Shown here: piece by piece, positions 20,286-31,012 of the stretch | Numbering within the stretch: the stretch's first letter is position 1 | How the letters are laid out: every line of letters starts with the position of its first letter | The notes under the pieces: model-generated | Database searches by the model: none | What the model was told of the DNA's origin: nothing | The model's input: the letters and a program-made list of their open reading frames with translations, nothing else | Source: Tenebrio molitor | Taxonomy: Eukaryota; Arthropoda; Insecta; Coleoptera; Tenebrionidae | DNA: 64,000 bases | Reading direction: 5' to 3' | Assembly (NCBI RefSeq): GCF_963966145.1 | Contig: NC_091049.1 | Coordinates: 9,858,001-9,922,000 of the forward strand | Position numbers and translations under genes: made by a program

Positions 20286-23200
20286 TTAGTTCATATTATT
20301 TTCCTTCACAAGCTCTTGGTAAGCATCGTGAACCAATTGGAATTTTTGTTGGGCGTACGGATCATTAGGGTTCTTGTCAGGATGCACTTCGAGAACCAAT
20401 CTTCTATACTTTCTTTTGATTTCAGACAAACAAGCAGTAGACTCAAGGCCAAGAATACTATAAGCTTCATTAACAGGTGTTTTTATTGGTGAAGAGAGAG
20501 CAACAATAGATTCTTTCCCATCGCCAACTTTCTTGAACTTGGAATCTCGGTGCCGTTCAATTAAATTTAATATCTCGGTACTACCCTTCATAGAATCACA
20601 CAATAAGTGGAACATTCCATCGGCTAGCTTGGAGCTGATGTTTTCAACGGTTTCATCGACGTCATTCTTACAGTTACCATCTTGAAGTTTACTGTCTAGA
20701 TAAGAAACAAACTGATTCCCGCATCGCATCAGATCTACTATACTTTCAATGGTGTCAAAACCAGTCTTCAAAGCCTTAATTACTTTGTTCTTAAATAATT
20801 CTAAAAGCTCAAAACCAACTTGTTTCGCCGTCTTTTTAACTTCGTCACCTTCCAAAAATCCCTTAACTACTTCGTTGATCGTATCGATCGAGTTGGTTCG
20901 TAATTTTTGCATCAGATGCTCGTTGGATCTTATCGAATCGCTTACTGATTTTTGGAAGCTGTCCTTGATTTTTTCAATAATGTCTTTGAGCGCCAGAGAC
21001 AACAATGGCTTAACGACTTTTTCTTTAACAATAGATTTCACAACTTTCTTGGTGGTATTTTTGATTACCTCTTTGGTAAAGTTTTTAAGCAGCTGAGATC
21101 TGGCCAATTCGCCCAACTTTCCGGTTTGTTTCAACTTTTGCAGTTCAGACAGTTTGTCCAATCCTCCCAGTTGTTGAAACTTATCCAAACTACCCGTCTG
21201 TTTCAACTTCACCAGTTCATCTAGTTGTTCGGCTTTGGTCAGTTTGTTGAATTGTACTGTTATCAACCTCATTTCAAAGAGTTTTCCGAGTTTGTCGACT
21301 AAATTGGCCAATTTGTTGCACAGTCCCTTTAAATAAGTGCTCTTGCGCAAGAATGTCGACAATTTTCTGCAGAAGCTTATAGCTTTCGACAAAATTTTGA
21401 CGGCCTGGGTGACGGCGCCGATACCGAAAGTGATCAAGCTGATGCCATAAGAAATAAATTTGTCTTTTATGAAGTCATTTTTGTCGAATTCAGAACTACC
21501 GTTGGATAAAACTTCCATCACTATGTCCATGAAGCCCTCGGAAATTAACATACCTGCGAAGCCGCTCATAATCGGGAACACCGGGAGGAAGCAAAGCCCC
21601 ACACATAAGAGAGCAATTCCTCCTGAGATTTGACCTACAGCTGCGTAAATTTTAACGCTTGGAATGTCGTGGATCTCTCTTAGGGCGTAAATAGTGTCGA
21701 CTCCAATCAACTGAAGCTCAGTAAGCTCAGAGTTAGTTACTTTCAGTTGACACTCGTCACTCATTTTGTCAAAGTTTTCCAAGGTTGTTGGAGCTTTTCC
21801 GTTAAAGTCTAACCCTCCTGAGCTTGTCTCAATTTGCTTAATCAATTGTTCAATATTTCCATTGTGTAGTCTCAAGCAGTACAGTCGCGAGTTGATGTGC
21901 GTTAAGAACAAGTTTTTGCCGTTGTCATCTAGTAGAATGTTTTCAAAATCTGGATTTTCGTTTACTGTTAGGTATTGCTCGATGTAATTTATTTCTTTTT
22001 CGATAGCCGCTTTGGCGTGTTTCAGCTGTCTAAGTGCTTCATCCTTGTAGTGCTCATTCTTACTGACAGGAATAAAAAAGACATCAAACATTGCTTTTTT
22101 TAATCTTTCCATCACTTGTTCGCCATCCATTATAGCCAATTCAAAAAGTTTCAAATGAAGACCTGCCAACAATTCATAATTGTCGGTACCACTCATTTCA
22201 ACAGCATGTTTTAAAACTTTTAAAGCTTTGCTTCTCGAATTGCCTTCTAGATAGTGATCTGCCAAACCAATGCAGTAGAACGGATTATGGCTGATTGTCC
22301 CGTTAATTATTGGACGCGCCTTCTCCAAAAACTTTTCAAATTCTTGCTTAGGATTTGTGTTTGCAATAGTCGCTGCCTTAAAATTTTCCTTTTCAAGCCA
22401 AAACGCCCAGAACTCTTTCAGATCTTGTAAAATAAACATGAAATTTTTTGTTGCTCTTACTTGCTTCAAATTCCTATAAAAGTCTGAGAAGTACTCAAAA
22501 ATCTTGTCTTTGAAGTTTAGTTCTTTGACCAACACTTCTTTGATTTGCTTCAATCTTTCCTTTTCAAGACGATCTCGCTCTTGTTTAATTCTAGCAAAAT
22601 CTGGATCGTCATCAATTATTCCAAGTTCATCGACTTCACTTCGACGAATGATCAGTTGAGCAGTACCACTGTTACCTTGACGTGACGTTCTTCCAAATGC
22701 TTGTCCCTCAACTCTCAAGTTGCAAGGGAGGAAAGTGACACAAACGTGCAATCCACCCTGTTCTTCCAAATCCTTTTCTGTTTTGAAGTTTGTACCACGT
22801 CCCGCAATATTTGTGGCGAGAATTATGTCACCAATCTTCACTTTGTTCTTTGTTTCTTTGACGTTATCCTCGTTGGCATATATTCTAATTCTAAAATCGG
22901 TGTTTTGTAATATTTCTAAGTTTCTTTTGACAGTAAGAAGGTCTTGTTCAGTTTCGCATATCACCAAAACAGCTCGTTTTTCTTCGATCTTTTCCAGTAC
23001 TTCAGTTGCAACACGACGATCCCAAGAGGAATTGTCAGCAATCAAGCCTTGAATTTCTTCAAATTTTTTCTGTTTGTACGTTGGTAGCTTGGCATAGTTT
23101 ATGTTGTAAATGTGCGAAAGAAGTTCTTGTTCGGCGCTAGAGCCCAAAGTTCCAGTCAATCCAAAAATATTTTTATCTTCATAATTTTTTATGTAGCCTA

Positions 23201-25586
23201 TATTTGAAATGAAGCTGCTTGTTAAGCTCTCGAAAGTCAAGTAAAGGTTGTGTTTTAGCTGAACAAACTGGTGAAGTCCGTTGGACCAAATTGTATTCTT
23301 GAGAGTCACTCCGGTATTTAAATAATCGACAGGGCTGACAACCCTCTCTCCAGAATCATTTGTAATAATTCGGTACTGCTGATGTTCGTGACAATTATAT
23401 TTCGCATGGAGGGCATTTTTGATCCACAAATCTAATTTTCTCTCCACATATTCCTTCAAATGGGCTGGAACTAGAGGAACATCAGTGGGATTGGTGTCTC
23501 TGATCTTCTGTTTCATAATTTTGCGCTCAGATAAAATCATTTCTTGTACAAATTTTTCATAATCTACATTTGCTTCTTCATTATCGGAACAATTCTGCAA
23601 AAATTCTTTAACTTTCTTTTCTGTTTCTTTGATTAAATTTTGTTCTGCTTTATGCAATTCTTGCCAAATCTTGATGTAAATATATCTCAAACTTTCCATT
23701 CCGGGATACGGCGAAGCTAGTTTGGCAATGTGTCCTCCGTTATCCACAAGCATGCTGTCGACCTCATCCAGGATAACCTGTCCAAATCTTCTCTCGTGTC
23801 TGATATTGAACCCTTCGAATGTATCTTTGAGATAATCAAACTGAAAGTTGCTGATGGTGCCGTAGAGGACATCTGCAGTGTAGCCAATTTTGAAGTCACT
23901 TCTGTCATTTTCTACTGGATTGTTTGTCGATACGGTTAGACCAAACGCCGAATAGAAAGTTCTAGTTTCGTCGACTCCACTCGCAGCTAGGATTGGATTG
24001 CTTGTGATGACATCTACGGTGACACCTTGGAGAGCTCGAATAACTGCTATTAACGAAATGATAACTGTTTTGCCCTCGCCGGTTTTAATTTGACACAGTC
24101 GCCCTCGATTGTTTTGGCTGTGGAAAAAGATCAGAACTGCCAAAATTTGCGTGTCTCGAAGACGATAACCTCCTGTTAGAATATTAAAGGCTCTATCCAT
24201 AGTGGCAATGGTTTTGCAAATATCATCATCGCTAACTCCCAAACGCCCCTTGATTGCAACAGCCCACTTGTTGATAGCTTGAATATCGGAATTCTTCCAT
24301 TGTTGGTACTTATTTTTTACCAAATGATACTTTGTTTCTAACTGATGTATATCTTTTTTGGAGTGTTGCGTGGGTGATGCATCAGCTTGGTCCATTCCTA
24401 GAGTGATTTCACTCAGTAGTTGGTTTAGAGGTGTCCCATCTGTTGTGGAACTCTCTTTTGGAGGTGGAAGATTCCTCGAGATATCGTCAATCTTATCTGG
24501 TGTTAGCTTCTTATCTTGACTTCCATCTTCTTTCTTAAGCTTGAGTTCGTAAAACGATTTCATCTTCACATAATCGATGTCTAGTATTTCACTTATAATT
24601 TCGACAGCGTCGTAGAGTTGCTGATCAACTTTAACATCGTCAAGAACTTCAAGAATGTCATTTAAACTTTTCATTTCGTTTGGAAAATTTTTCTGGATCT
24701 CAAATTCGTACTCCTTAACTTCTTCATCTTTGGCGTTTATTTTGTAATTAATCTGAAGTTGATTGACTGTTTCTTGATTCAGACACTTCATCCTTGCTTC
24801 TTTGATTTTATCCAGGTCTGCATATTCTTCGTCTTTTTCGAGTTCCTCTTCCAATACTTTTTTGTACTCCAACATACCCTGCCCTATATCTAGTGGTAAT
24901 TTGTCGATAAACTCCTTCAGCACAATTTTAAAATCGTCACTTTCTGCTAACAGATTTGTCAATTTGATGACATTTTTCAGTTTTTCTTCGTTAACTGTGG
25001 TTGGATGAGCAAAATGAATTTGTGAAAATTCATTAACAAATTTTGTAGGATTTTCTTTGAGCAGCTTTAGCATAATTTCCAAATTTCGGATACAGAGCGG
25101 ACCGTAAGAATGTTCATCATCTGTTTCTTGATCTTGATTCGTCTGCGCAATTAATTTAGGATTACCAAATTTGGCGTTGAGTTTGACTTCCAGTTTAAAA
25201 GAAATAAGAGCACCACGAGGGTCTTTGTAGAAGATTTTGTTCCTACCATCTTGCCAGCTCATTACACAGAAGAGAACCCATCGCTTAGTCGGTTTGCCGA
25301 ATATTACAAATAACGGTTTTTGCTGTTGAAGTTCAACTTTTTCAAGAACTTCGTCGAATTTTTGGATGTCCTCCACAAGTTTGAACTGTTGGTCAAAGTA
25401 GTAGCCGTATTTTGTTAAAAGAAGTTTTGCACATTTTGTAATATCATCGCTGTCGTAAGATTTGCCGGCGAGTAATTTGGTTAAAATCTTTGCATCGGAT
25501 TCGATAGTATATGGAGTTGGTTGCTTGGCCAAAGTTGCGATTTTTCGTCTTTCATGTTTCCTTTGTATGGATTCTGTTCGTTTCAT
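20286..25586 (-). CDS. SecA-type translocase motor fused to a C-terminal J domain (SecA-J1)
   Basis: 1766 aa from the ATG at 25586, one uninterrupted frame. An in-frame ATG 24 codons upstream is rejected because CTGTTTTCAG, a 3' splice site, precedes AAA-ATG. Positions below count from that upstream ATG. 110-200: possible degenerate cysteine-protease-like fold. 525-531: Walker A KTGEGKT. 631-634: DEVD. ~640-830: the SecA preprotein-binding insert, with WSNGLHQ at 791. 835-837: TGT. 948-956: ATNIAGRGT. 986-995: QAFGRTSRQG. These are the SecA helicase motifs in order. ~1120-1180: TPR-like helices. 1335-1380 and 1401-1428: hydrophobic spans. 1472-1525: Leu/Lys repeats. 1732-1786: J domain with intact HPD at 1759-1761. 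SecA drives protein export in bacteria and plastids; here the location and substrate are unknown. Confidence 0.93.
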   Translation of the reverse strand: MKRTESIQRKHERRKIATLAKQPTPYTIESDAKILTKLLAGKSYDSDDITKCAKLLLTKYGYYFDQQFKLVEDIQKFDEVLEKVELQQQKPLFVIFGKPTKRWVLFCVMSWQDGRNKIFYKDPRGALISFKLEVKLNAKFGNPKLIAQTNQDQETDDEHSYGPLCIRNLEIMLKLLKENPTKFVNEFSQIHFAHPTTVNEEKLKNVIKLTNLLAESDDFKIVLKEFIDKLPLDIGQGMLEYKKVLEEELEKDEEYADLDKIKEARMKCLNQETVNQLQINYKINAKDEEVKEYEFEIQKNFPNEMKSLNDILEVLDDVKVDQQLYDAVEIISEILDIDYVKMKSFYELKLKKEDGSQDKKLTPDKIDDISRNLPPPKESSTTDGTPLNQLLSEITLGMDQADASPTQHSKKDIHQLETKYHLVKNKYQQWKNSDIQAINKWAVAIKGRLGVSDDDICKTIATMDRAFNILTGGYRLRDTQILAVLIFFHSQNNRGRLCQIKTGEGKTVIISLIAVIRALQGVTVDVITSNPILAASGVDETRTFYSAFGLTVSTNNPVENDRSDFKIGYTADVLYGTISNFQFDYLKDTFEGFNIRHERRFGQVILDEVDSMLVDNGGHIAKLASPYPGMESLRYIYIKIWQELHKAEQNLIKETEKKVKEFLQNCSDNEEANVDYEKFVQEMILSERKIMKQKIRDTNPTDVPLVPAHLKEYVERKLDLWIKNALHAKYNCHEHQQYRIITNDSGERVVSPVDYLNTGVTLKNTIWSNGLHQFVQLKHNLYLTFESLTSSFISNIGYIKNYEDKNIFGLTGTLGSSAEQELLSHIYNINYAKLPTYKQKKFEEIQGLIADNSSWDRRVATEVLEKIEEKRAVLVICETEQDLLTVKRNLEILQNTDFRIRIYANEDNVKETKNKVKIGDIILATNIAGRGTNFKTEKDLEEQGGLHVCVTFLPCNLRVEGQAFGRTSRQGNSGTAQLIIRRSEVDELGIIDDDPDFARIKQERDRLEKERLKQIKEVLVKELNFKDKIFEYFSDFYRNLKQVRATKNFMFILQDLKEFWAFWLEKENFKAATIANTNPKQEFEKFLEKARPIINGTISHNPFYCIGLADHYLEGNSRSKALKVLKHAVEMSGTDNYELLAGLHLKLFELAIMDGEQVMERLKKAMFDVFFIPVSKNEHYKDEALRQLKHAKAAIEKEINYIEQYLTVNENPDFENILLDDNGKNLFLTHINSRLYCLRLHNGNIEQLIKQIETSSGGLDFNGKAPTTLENFDKMSDECQLKVTNSELTELQLIGVDTIYALREIHDIPSVKIYAAVGQISGGIALLCVGLCFLPVFPIMSGFAGMLISEGFMDIVMEVLSNGSSEFDKNDFIKDKFISYGISLITFGIGAVTQAVKILSKAISFCRKLSTFLRKSTYLKGLCNKLANLVDKLGKLFEMRLITVQFNKLTKAEQLDELVKLKQTGSLDKFQQLGGLDKLSELQKLKQTGKLGELARSQLLKNFTKEVIKNTTKKVVKSIVKEKVVKPLLSLALKDIIEKIKDSFQKSVSDSIRSNEHLMQKLRTNSIDTINEVVKGFLEGDEVKKTAKQVGFELLELFKNKVIKALKTGFDTIESIVDLMRCGNQFVSYLDSKLQDGNCKNDVDETVENISSKLADGMFHLLCDSMKGSTEILNLIERHRDSKFKKVGDGKESIVALSSPIKTPVNEAYSILGLESTACLSEIKRKYRRLVLEVHPDKNPNDPYAQQKFQLVHDAYQELVKENNMN

Positions 25587-26545
25587 TTTCTGAAAACAGT
25601 TCGAACTAATTAGATATTCAACTTCAAATTGATTCTTAATTGTTTTAGTAAGATACACCTACGCAAATATTTGCATCAAAAGGGCTGTCAGGACTGTCAG
25701 TTAACAATTGTAACAGAGTTATTCAGTTTTTGACAAGATTTCAGAACTGATCGAAAATTGAAGATTATAAGTCTAAAGTATCTACGAGTATTGAGAAACC
25801 AGATGTTTTTTTTTTAAATACAGTGTTGTCTGTCTTACCAAGACATCTTGTAATGTAACTCGTTTGTAGATTCAGAAGAAATAACAATACAATGCGAGAA
25901 ATACGTATGCTACTAGTTCCAAAATTGGCGGGTGTATGTTATGGTTCATTAGCATGACACTGTGTCTAAAAAGAATAAATCAAACAGCATCACTAAGATT
26001 CATGGTCTTCCAAGAGCCGAAAACAGATCCACAACGTCATGATTAAAATTTGTTTTCTACGACCGCTAGTGTAAATAGCGAAAATCGCACCAACAACCCC
26101 TCTGGTAAACGCTTCCTTACGTACGTGTACAGTAAATTTACTCCGCCCACTACTTGTTCTTGATCTCGTCTCGTGATCGTTATTTAATAAAAGGTAACAC
26201 TTATAACAATATTATTTGCTTCTTAACTAAGTGAACTCAATTTTAGCGCGTTCAGCGCGAGCGAGGATGACATGCGTACGTCGCGCCGCCTGAAATAATG
26301 GAAATGCTCAAAATACGAGTGTTTATCAAATATTTATGAATTGGAAAGAAAAGAATAACATTAAATCCTTTTCAGAGATTGTACTGTTGGCATATTTCGA
26401 AGACAATTCCAATACAATGAAATCATCTGCTAAAATAATGCATTTCTGTTGTATCAGTAAGCAATGTTCGTATAAAAATATTTTTTAGAAATTTTGTGGG
26501 GATTATTCCGGTCGTAGAAAAAGTCTAGTACGGGTTATAGAAAAG
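25587..26545. other. 5' region of SecA-J1 and gene-less stretch
   Basis: On the minus strand the predicted acceptor ends at 25590. I found no convincing TATA box; a weak GTGTAT donor lies near 25660. The remainder is AT-rich without recognised elements. Confidence 0.4.
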
Positions 26546-26694
26546 GTATAGTACATTACTCGAGTAGTAACGAGATTGCGTACACGTGGATTTACATTAC
26601 TTGCTCTTTCGTCGCTCGTATGCAACTCATCCACTTGTATATACGTAATATGCTCTATTTACTACTCTCGTAATGCAATATACTGTTTTATTAT
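26546..26694. repeat. Hairpin repeat, GTATAGTACATTACTCGAG class
   Basis: The ends GTATAGTACATTAC and a near-complement GTAATGCAATATAC pair imperfectly. The centre has ACTTGCTCTTTCGTCGCTCG, again the CG-loop style. Confidence 0.55.
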
Positions 26695-26910
26695 ACCTGA
26701 ATCATAATCCCTATTTTTGATACTAAAATGCGTGCGAAAAAGTGCCTTTAAAACACTAAAGCTTTAAGGGTTGCTTAGGTAACAACAAATTCACCTACAT
26801 TTTTAACAATGATAATATATATTATACACAATTTATAACAAATATACATGGCAACGAAACAACAACAATTGACCATTTCTATATCAACGATTAATGACAC
26901 AAATTACATC
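26688..26910. repeat. Dispersed repeat, copy at 34812-35010
   Basis: It matches 34812-35010 over ~200 bp, including AAAATGCGTGCGAAAAAG and TTAAGGGTTGCTTAGGTAAC. The following unit of the second copy (35070-35200) corresponds to 28265-28430 here, so ~1.3 kb lies between the halves in this copy. Confidence 0.75.
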
Positions 26911-27474
26911 GAAAATGTCAGGGCTTTTCGTTCCATTTTAGAGCGAATTCGCTGCAGTAAATCTGCTAAATTGTTTGGTCGATTAAAATAAACCTTCTGT
27001 TTTATATAAACCCATAGAAAAAAAAATTACACTAAAAATTCAATTAAATTTTTGAAATAAAAATTGCCATTTTCTCAAAAAAAATTGTTATGTAAGGTAC
27101 CAATTTTTTTCATTCGTCGTTTAGGTAGTAGAAGGGTCTATCAAAAGAAGAAGAAAAAATTGGGGGTTGTCATTTAAAAAAAATGGTGATGACGTCATTG
27201 CGCACAAAGCAGTGACGTCATTTAAACAAGTTGTACATCACAGGATGGCATTTTTCAAAATAAAATGGATCTGTTCAAGCGATTTTCCAAAAGCATCACA
27301 TAACGCTACTACGAATTTTGTTCCAAACTGCGTGTTCACACTGTATAATATACCAAGGGACAGATATTGCCCGAAATTTTTTCGAGCAGTCCTGACACAC
27401 GAGTGTTTGTAGAGAGAAAATTACACGAGGGCGCCAAACACGAGTGTTGGACTGCAAAAAATTCTGGCGATATA

Positions 27475-28097
27475 CAGTGTGTCCCCTGATAGGTGAAACG
27501 ACTCTTCTAAAAGATAAAAAATTTTCGATATAAATTTTCATTTTTTGGGGTTTAGTCCTGCTTGGTTAAAGACTAATTTTTAACAGAATTTTAGTTTTGA
27601 AAAGTCAAGTCAAAATCATCGGCCAACCATGATTTTTCATTTTTTTTTCCGTTTAATCTAAAGTTTTAATTTACTTATATTTAATTATAACTTATTAGTG
27701 TTAAGCCAGTAACTTGTAGTAATTGTCTAAGTGTGATTTTTTTACCCATAATTAGAGAACTGTTAAAATAAATTTTTTTGATTTGTAAAATAAACATTAA
27801 AAAGATGAAAAATCATAGTTGGCCGATGATTTTTAAGTTTGATAGATAAGCCTAGATGTTGATTCTAAACAACTTTCCTTAATAACTTTTTGTCGTATTT
27901 GTCACGTAAAAGATACTTTACTCTACAGGAAAATAAGTTTTTTTGCAAATTTCCAAAGCATTTTTCAAAACTAAAATCCTGTTAAAAATTAGTCTTTAAC
28001 CAAGCAGGGCTGAACCCCAGAAAATGAAAATTTAAATTTAAATCGATTTTTTTTTATCTTTTACAAGGAGTCGTTTCACCTATCCGGGGACACACTG
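27475..28097. mobile_element. 623-bp foldback MITE with CAGTGTGTCCCC ends
   Basis: The ends are TA-CAGTGTGTCCCC and GGGGACACACTG-TA. The arms carry AAACGACTC, TTAGTCCTGCTTGGTTAAAG and ATCATCGGCCAAC-type blocks in inverted order. The termini are close to those of 17074-17716. Confidence 0.9.
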
Positions 28098-28264
28098 TAT
28101 ATCTGTCCCGAGGCATATTCAGAATAGAATCGTCAGAAAAAGCTTTTTCCCTAGCGAAATTATATCCGCTTAATTAATTTATTATTGGTTGCTACTCAAA
28201 CAATTCGGAGATGTGATTTGTCAATATAAATCATGTGACATTTGAGGGCAAATTCTCATTATAA

Positions 28265-28430
28265 TTTTCAGATTGTAGTGTAGGTATAATAAAATATAGC
28301 GTATGATACACGTTTATCAGGGCCTTTAAAGCACTTACGACATTAAAAGCACTCCGCTACGCGTCGTGCTTTTAGACTCGTCGCGCATGCTTTAAAGGCA
28401 TCGTTATAAACTTGTACGAGTATCATGATG
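28265..28430. repeat. Dispersed repeat with CG-loop hairpin
   Basis: GTATGATACACGTTTATNAG and the core GCACTCCGCTACGCGTCGTGC recur in shortened form at 35080-35200. The outer arms TGATACACGTTTAT and ATAAACTTGTACGAGTATCA pair. Confidence 0.65.
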
Positions 28431-29460
28431 CTTTCCCTCCACCACCCAGCGGCACGGCAATTTTGCCGGAGTACATACACTATTACGGATAATACTATCA
28501 AGTAATAGTGCAGTGCTAATCAACATAATTACCGGCGTCTCGCCTCCACATTTTGACTTTGTTGTGTTTTTATACAGAGTGATCACAAAAAAACGCCCCA
28601 GCTTATATCTTTCTTTGAAATTATGTTTTTCTGAGTTAAAAAATGTAGCACACCCTGTATATTTAAATGTTATTCTAACATAAGAAATAAATAAAATTCA
28701 ATTACAAATCATTAGGAATAAGTAGAACTTTATTCGTAACAGGCCATGAATTACTTAAGATATTCTTCTCGCCATGTAAACACAAAAAAATAAATATTTA
28801 TTTTGAAAATAAACTTTATTTGTCATAATTTTTGTTTATTTTTTTTTTCTCCAATTTCGTGTTGTGAAATAAAATGAACAATTATGAAATTGTAGATATG
28901 TTGCAAGCATATTTCGGAAATAATAGAACTTACTACTTGCAGAGAAACACCACCTGAAAGCCTTCTGAATGCCACGCGAAGTGTCTCGAACAAAATGGTG
29001 CTCAATTTGATCAGATCAGTTGAAAAAAAATATTGTTATTTTTATTGTTTGTATTACTTAATAAATATTGTTTCCATGACTACAAAAATGTCTTCATAAG
29101 TAATTCATAACCTGTTACGAATAATGTTCTACTTATTCCTTTTAAATATATAGGGTGTGCTATATTTTTGAACTGAGAAAAACATAATGAATCTAACTGT
29201 ACCAAAAAAAAATGTATGTTGCCATTAAAAAAAATAAAGTTGACCCTTGATCCTTGCAAGGGAGGGTTGCTAAGGGCAACATTTTATATTCAGTTTATAG
29301 TACTTTTTAAACCCTTTAATATGATGTATTACTCGTTGAAATCGGATGTTAAATAAGAAAGATATAAGCTGGGGCGTTTTTTTGATCACTCTGTATTATG
29401 TTCTCTGTCAATGTTAAGGAACTTCCTCATATACTATTAATATTAAGGAACTTCCTCATA
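28431..29460 (-). mobile_element. RLE retrotransposon 3' end, copy 3, split by a MITE
   Basis: 28431-28570 matches the terminal block of copy 1 (CCCTCCACCACCCAGCGGCA to CGCCTCCACATTTTGAC). After the inserted element (28575-29393) the match resumes with TCTGTCAATGTTAAGGAA, and this piece is itself partly duplicated at 29440-29460. Confidence 0.7.
28575..29393. mobile_element. 819-bp foldback MITE inside RLE copy 3
   Basis: The ends are CAGAGTGATCACAAAAAAAC and GTTTTTTTGATCACTCTG. The adjacent block CGCCCCAGCTTATATC is repeated in inverse. Inner inverted motifs ACACCCTGTATAT / ATATAGGGTGTG suggest a second, nested end pair. Confidence 0.85.
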
Positions 29461-29679
29461 TTACGTTTTTATTAAATTGTTGTTTCTTTATTGAGTTAAC
29501 CCAAACTGTGCAAAGCTGAAAAAACAGATATTATAAAAATTTAGGCACTTGTATTGTCTGGTTTGATTTTTTTTACACATTTTTTCATAAAATTGAGTGG
29601 CTCACAATTTTTTTTGAAAGACTTTTAGCCCCTTTTTCTCGAAAAATATTAACATTACATAACTTTTGTGGGGTTCTAT

Positions 29680-30495
29680 CACAGCTTTAAATATCTGGAC
29701 AACTTTCAAAATCACTCTGTACAGCTTAATAATAATCACAATAACAATAATAATAATAATAAGGCTTCTCATGCATGGCTTAAGAAATCAAATATTCACC
29801 CTGAGACGGAGGGTTTTATATTTGCAATACAAGATCGTGTTATAAATACAAGAAATTATAAAAAAAACACATATGCGGTTTGTAATCGATCATTGATAAA
29901 TGTAGGATTTGCGGAACTGAAGGGGAAACAATTGAACACATCATTTCTTCTTGCACCATTTTGGCTCAAAGAAACGTCATGATATATTCGCTAAAATTAT
30001 ACACATGAATTTAGCTGTTAAATTCAATTTATTAAAGAATACACAACCACATTATAGTTGTACACTAGAAAATTGTTTGGACAATGAAAATTACAAATTA
30101 TATTTTGATCGAACAGTTTTAACTGACATTCATATTAAGCATAACAGACCAGACATTATTATTTTAAACAAAAGCAAACATATCTTTTAGATATAGCTGT
30201 CCCAAATTCACACAACATAACACAGACATATAACACAAAAATTAATAAATATTTAGAGCTCTCCGTTGCTATGAGAAATCTTTGGTGTTTATTTCGATTT
30301 TACCACTTACAATTTCAGCAACAGGAATAGTACCGCAAACTCTTTTTAAAAATTTTATAATTCTGGATTTAGGGAACACATTGGTAGTTTAGATTCAGAA
30401 AGGTATATTATTTTATTATACTTATATACAAAGAACATAATAAAACACAACACAGTCAAAATGTGGAGGCGAGACACCGGTAAATTATGTTGACT
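29680..30495 (+). pseudogene. RLE retrotransposon 3' region, copy 4
   Basis: It opens with an AATAATAATAAT run. The finger region (CRICG-type, in a shifted frame) and LAQ-KRHDIFAKIIHM follow, then NRPDIIIL and LLDIAVPNSHNI in another frame. Several frameshifts and a stop make it dead. It extends the finger further 5' than copy 1 and is the best guide to the family. Confidence 0.7.
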
Positions 30496-31012
30496 AGAGG
30501 TCGGCCAGCGGTCGAAATTCGACCATTTTCATTAAATTTTTAAGTTTGAATGTTACTGAGGTTTTTTTCTTATCAAAGAATATACCTCTATAATTATCGC
30601 TTATAATTTTTTTGAATTTTGTCCTATTACGTCAGCTGCGAGCGTTTACAAATACGTCATTATGCACTAATTTCCGAGTTATTTGAAAAATATGAACGAT
30701 AGGAAAAATGAGGTATAGTTTGGGTATGCCATATTTAAAAAACAATAACGCGTTTTTTGACATTTCGTTAGGTTTTTTATTGCTATACTGGCCAGGTTTC
30801 GCCAAGGTTACACAGTTAATTTGCCTATCTTTTACAAATTATAAAAAATTAATACAAAAAATGAAATAAAGAACACGTGTTTCGTATTTTTTATACCTAA
30901 ATTTTTTATTGAAACAAAAAAACCGGGCGGTTAAAAAAATAAAATGTTGTCCATTGAACTTAAAATAAAATTTCATCGTTTGCTAAATGCCCTTGGCCCC
31001 TTGGCCGTTATA
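30496..31012. other. Gene-less stretch
   Basis: AT-rich; it may be the decayed 3' end of the Helitron relic that follows on the opposite strand. No Helitron terminus could be fixed. Confidence 0.35.

Noticed and set aside
22701..23052. Plus-strand frames opposite the SecA helicase core
   Set aside because: Antisense shadows of a strongly conserved coding region; the same shadows appear opposite the other SecA copies.
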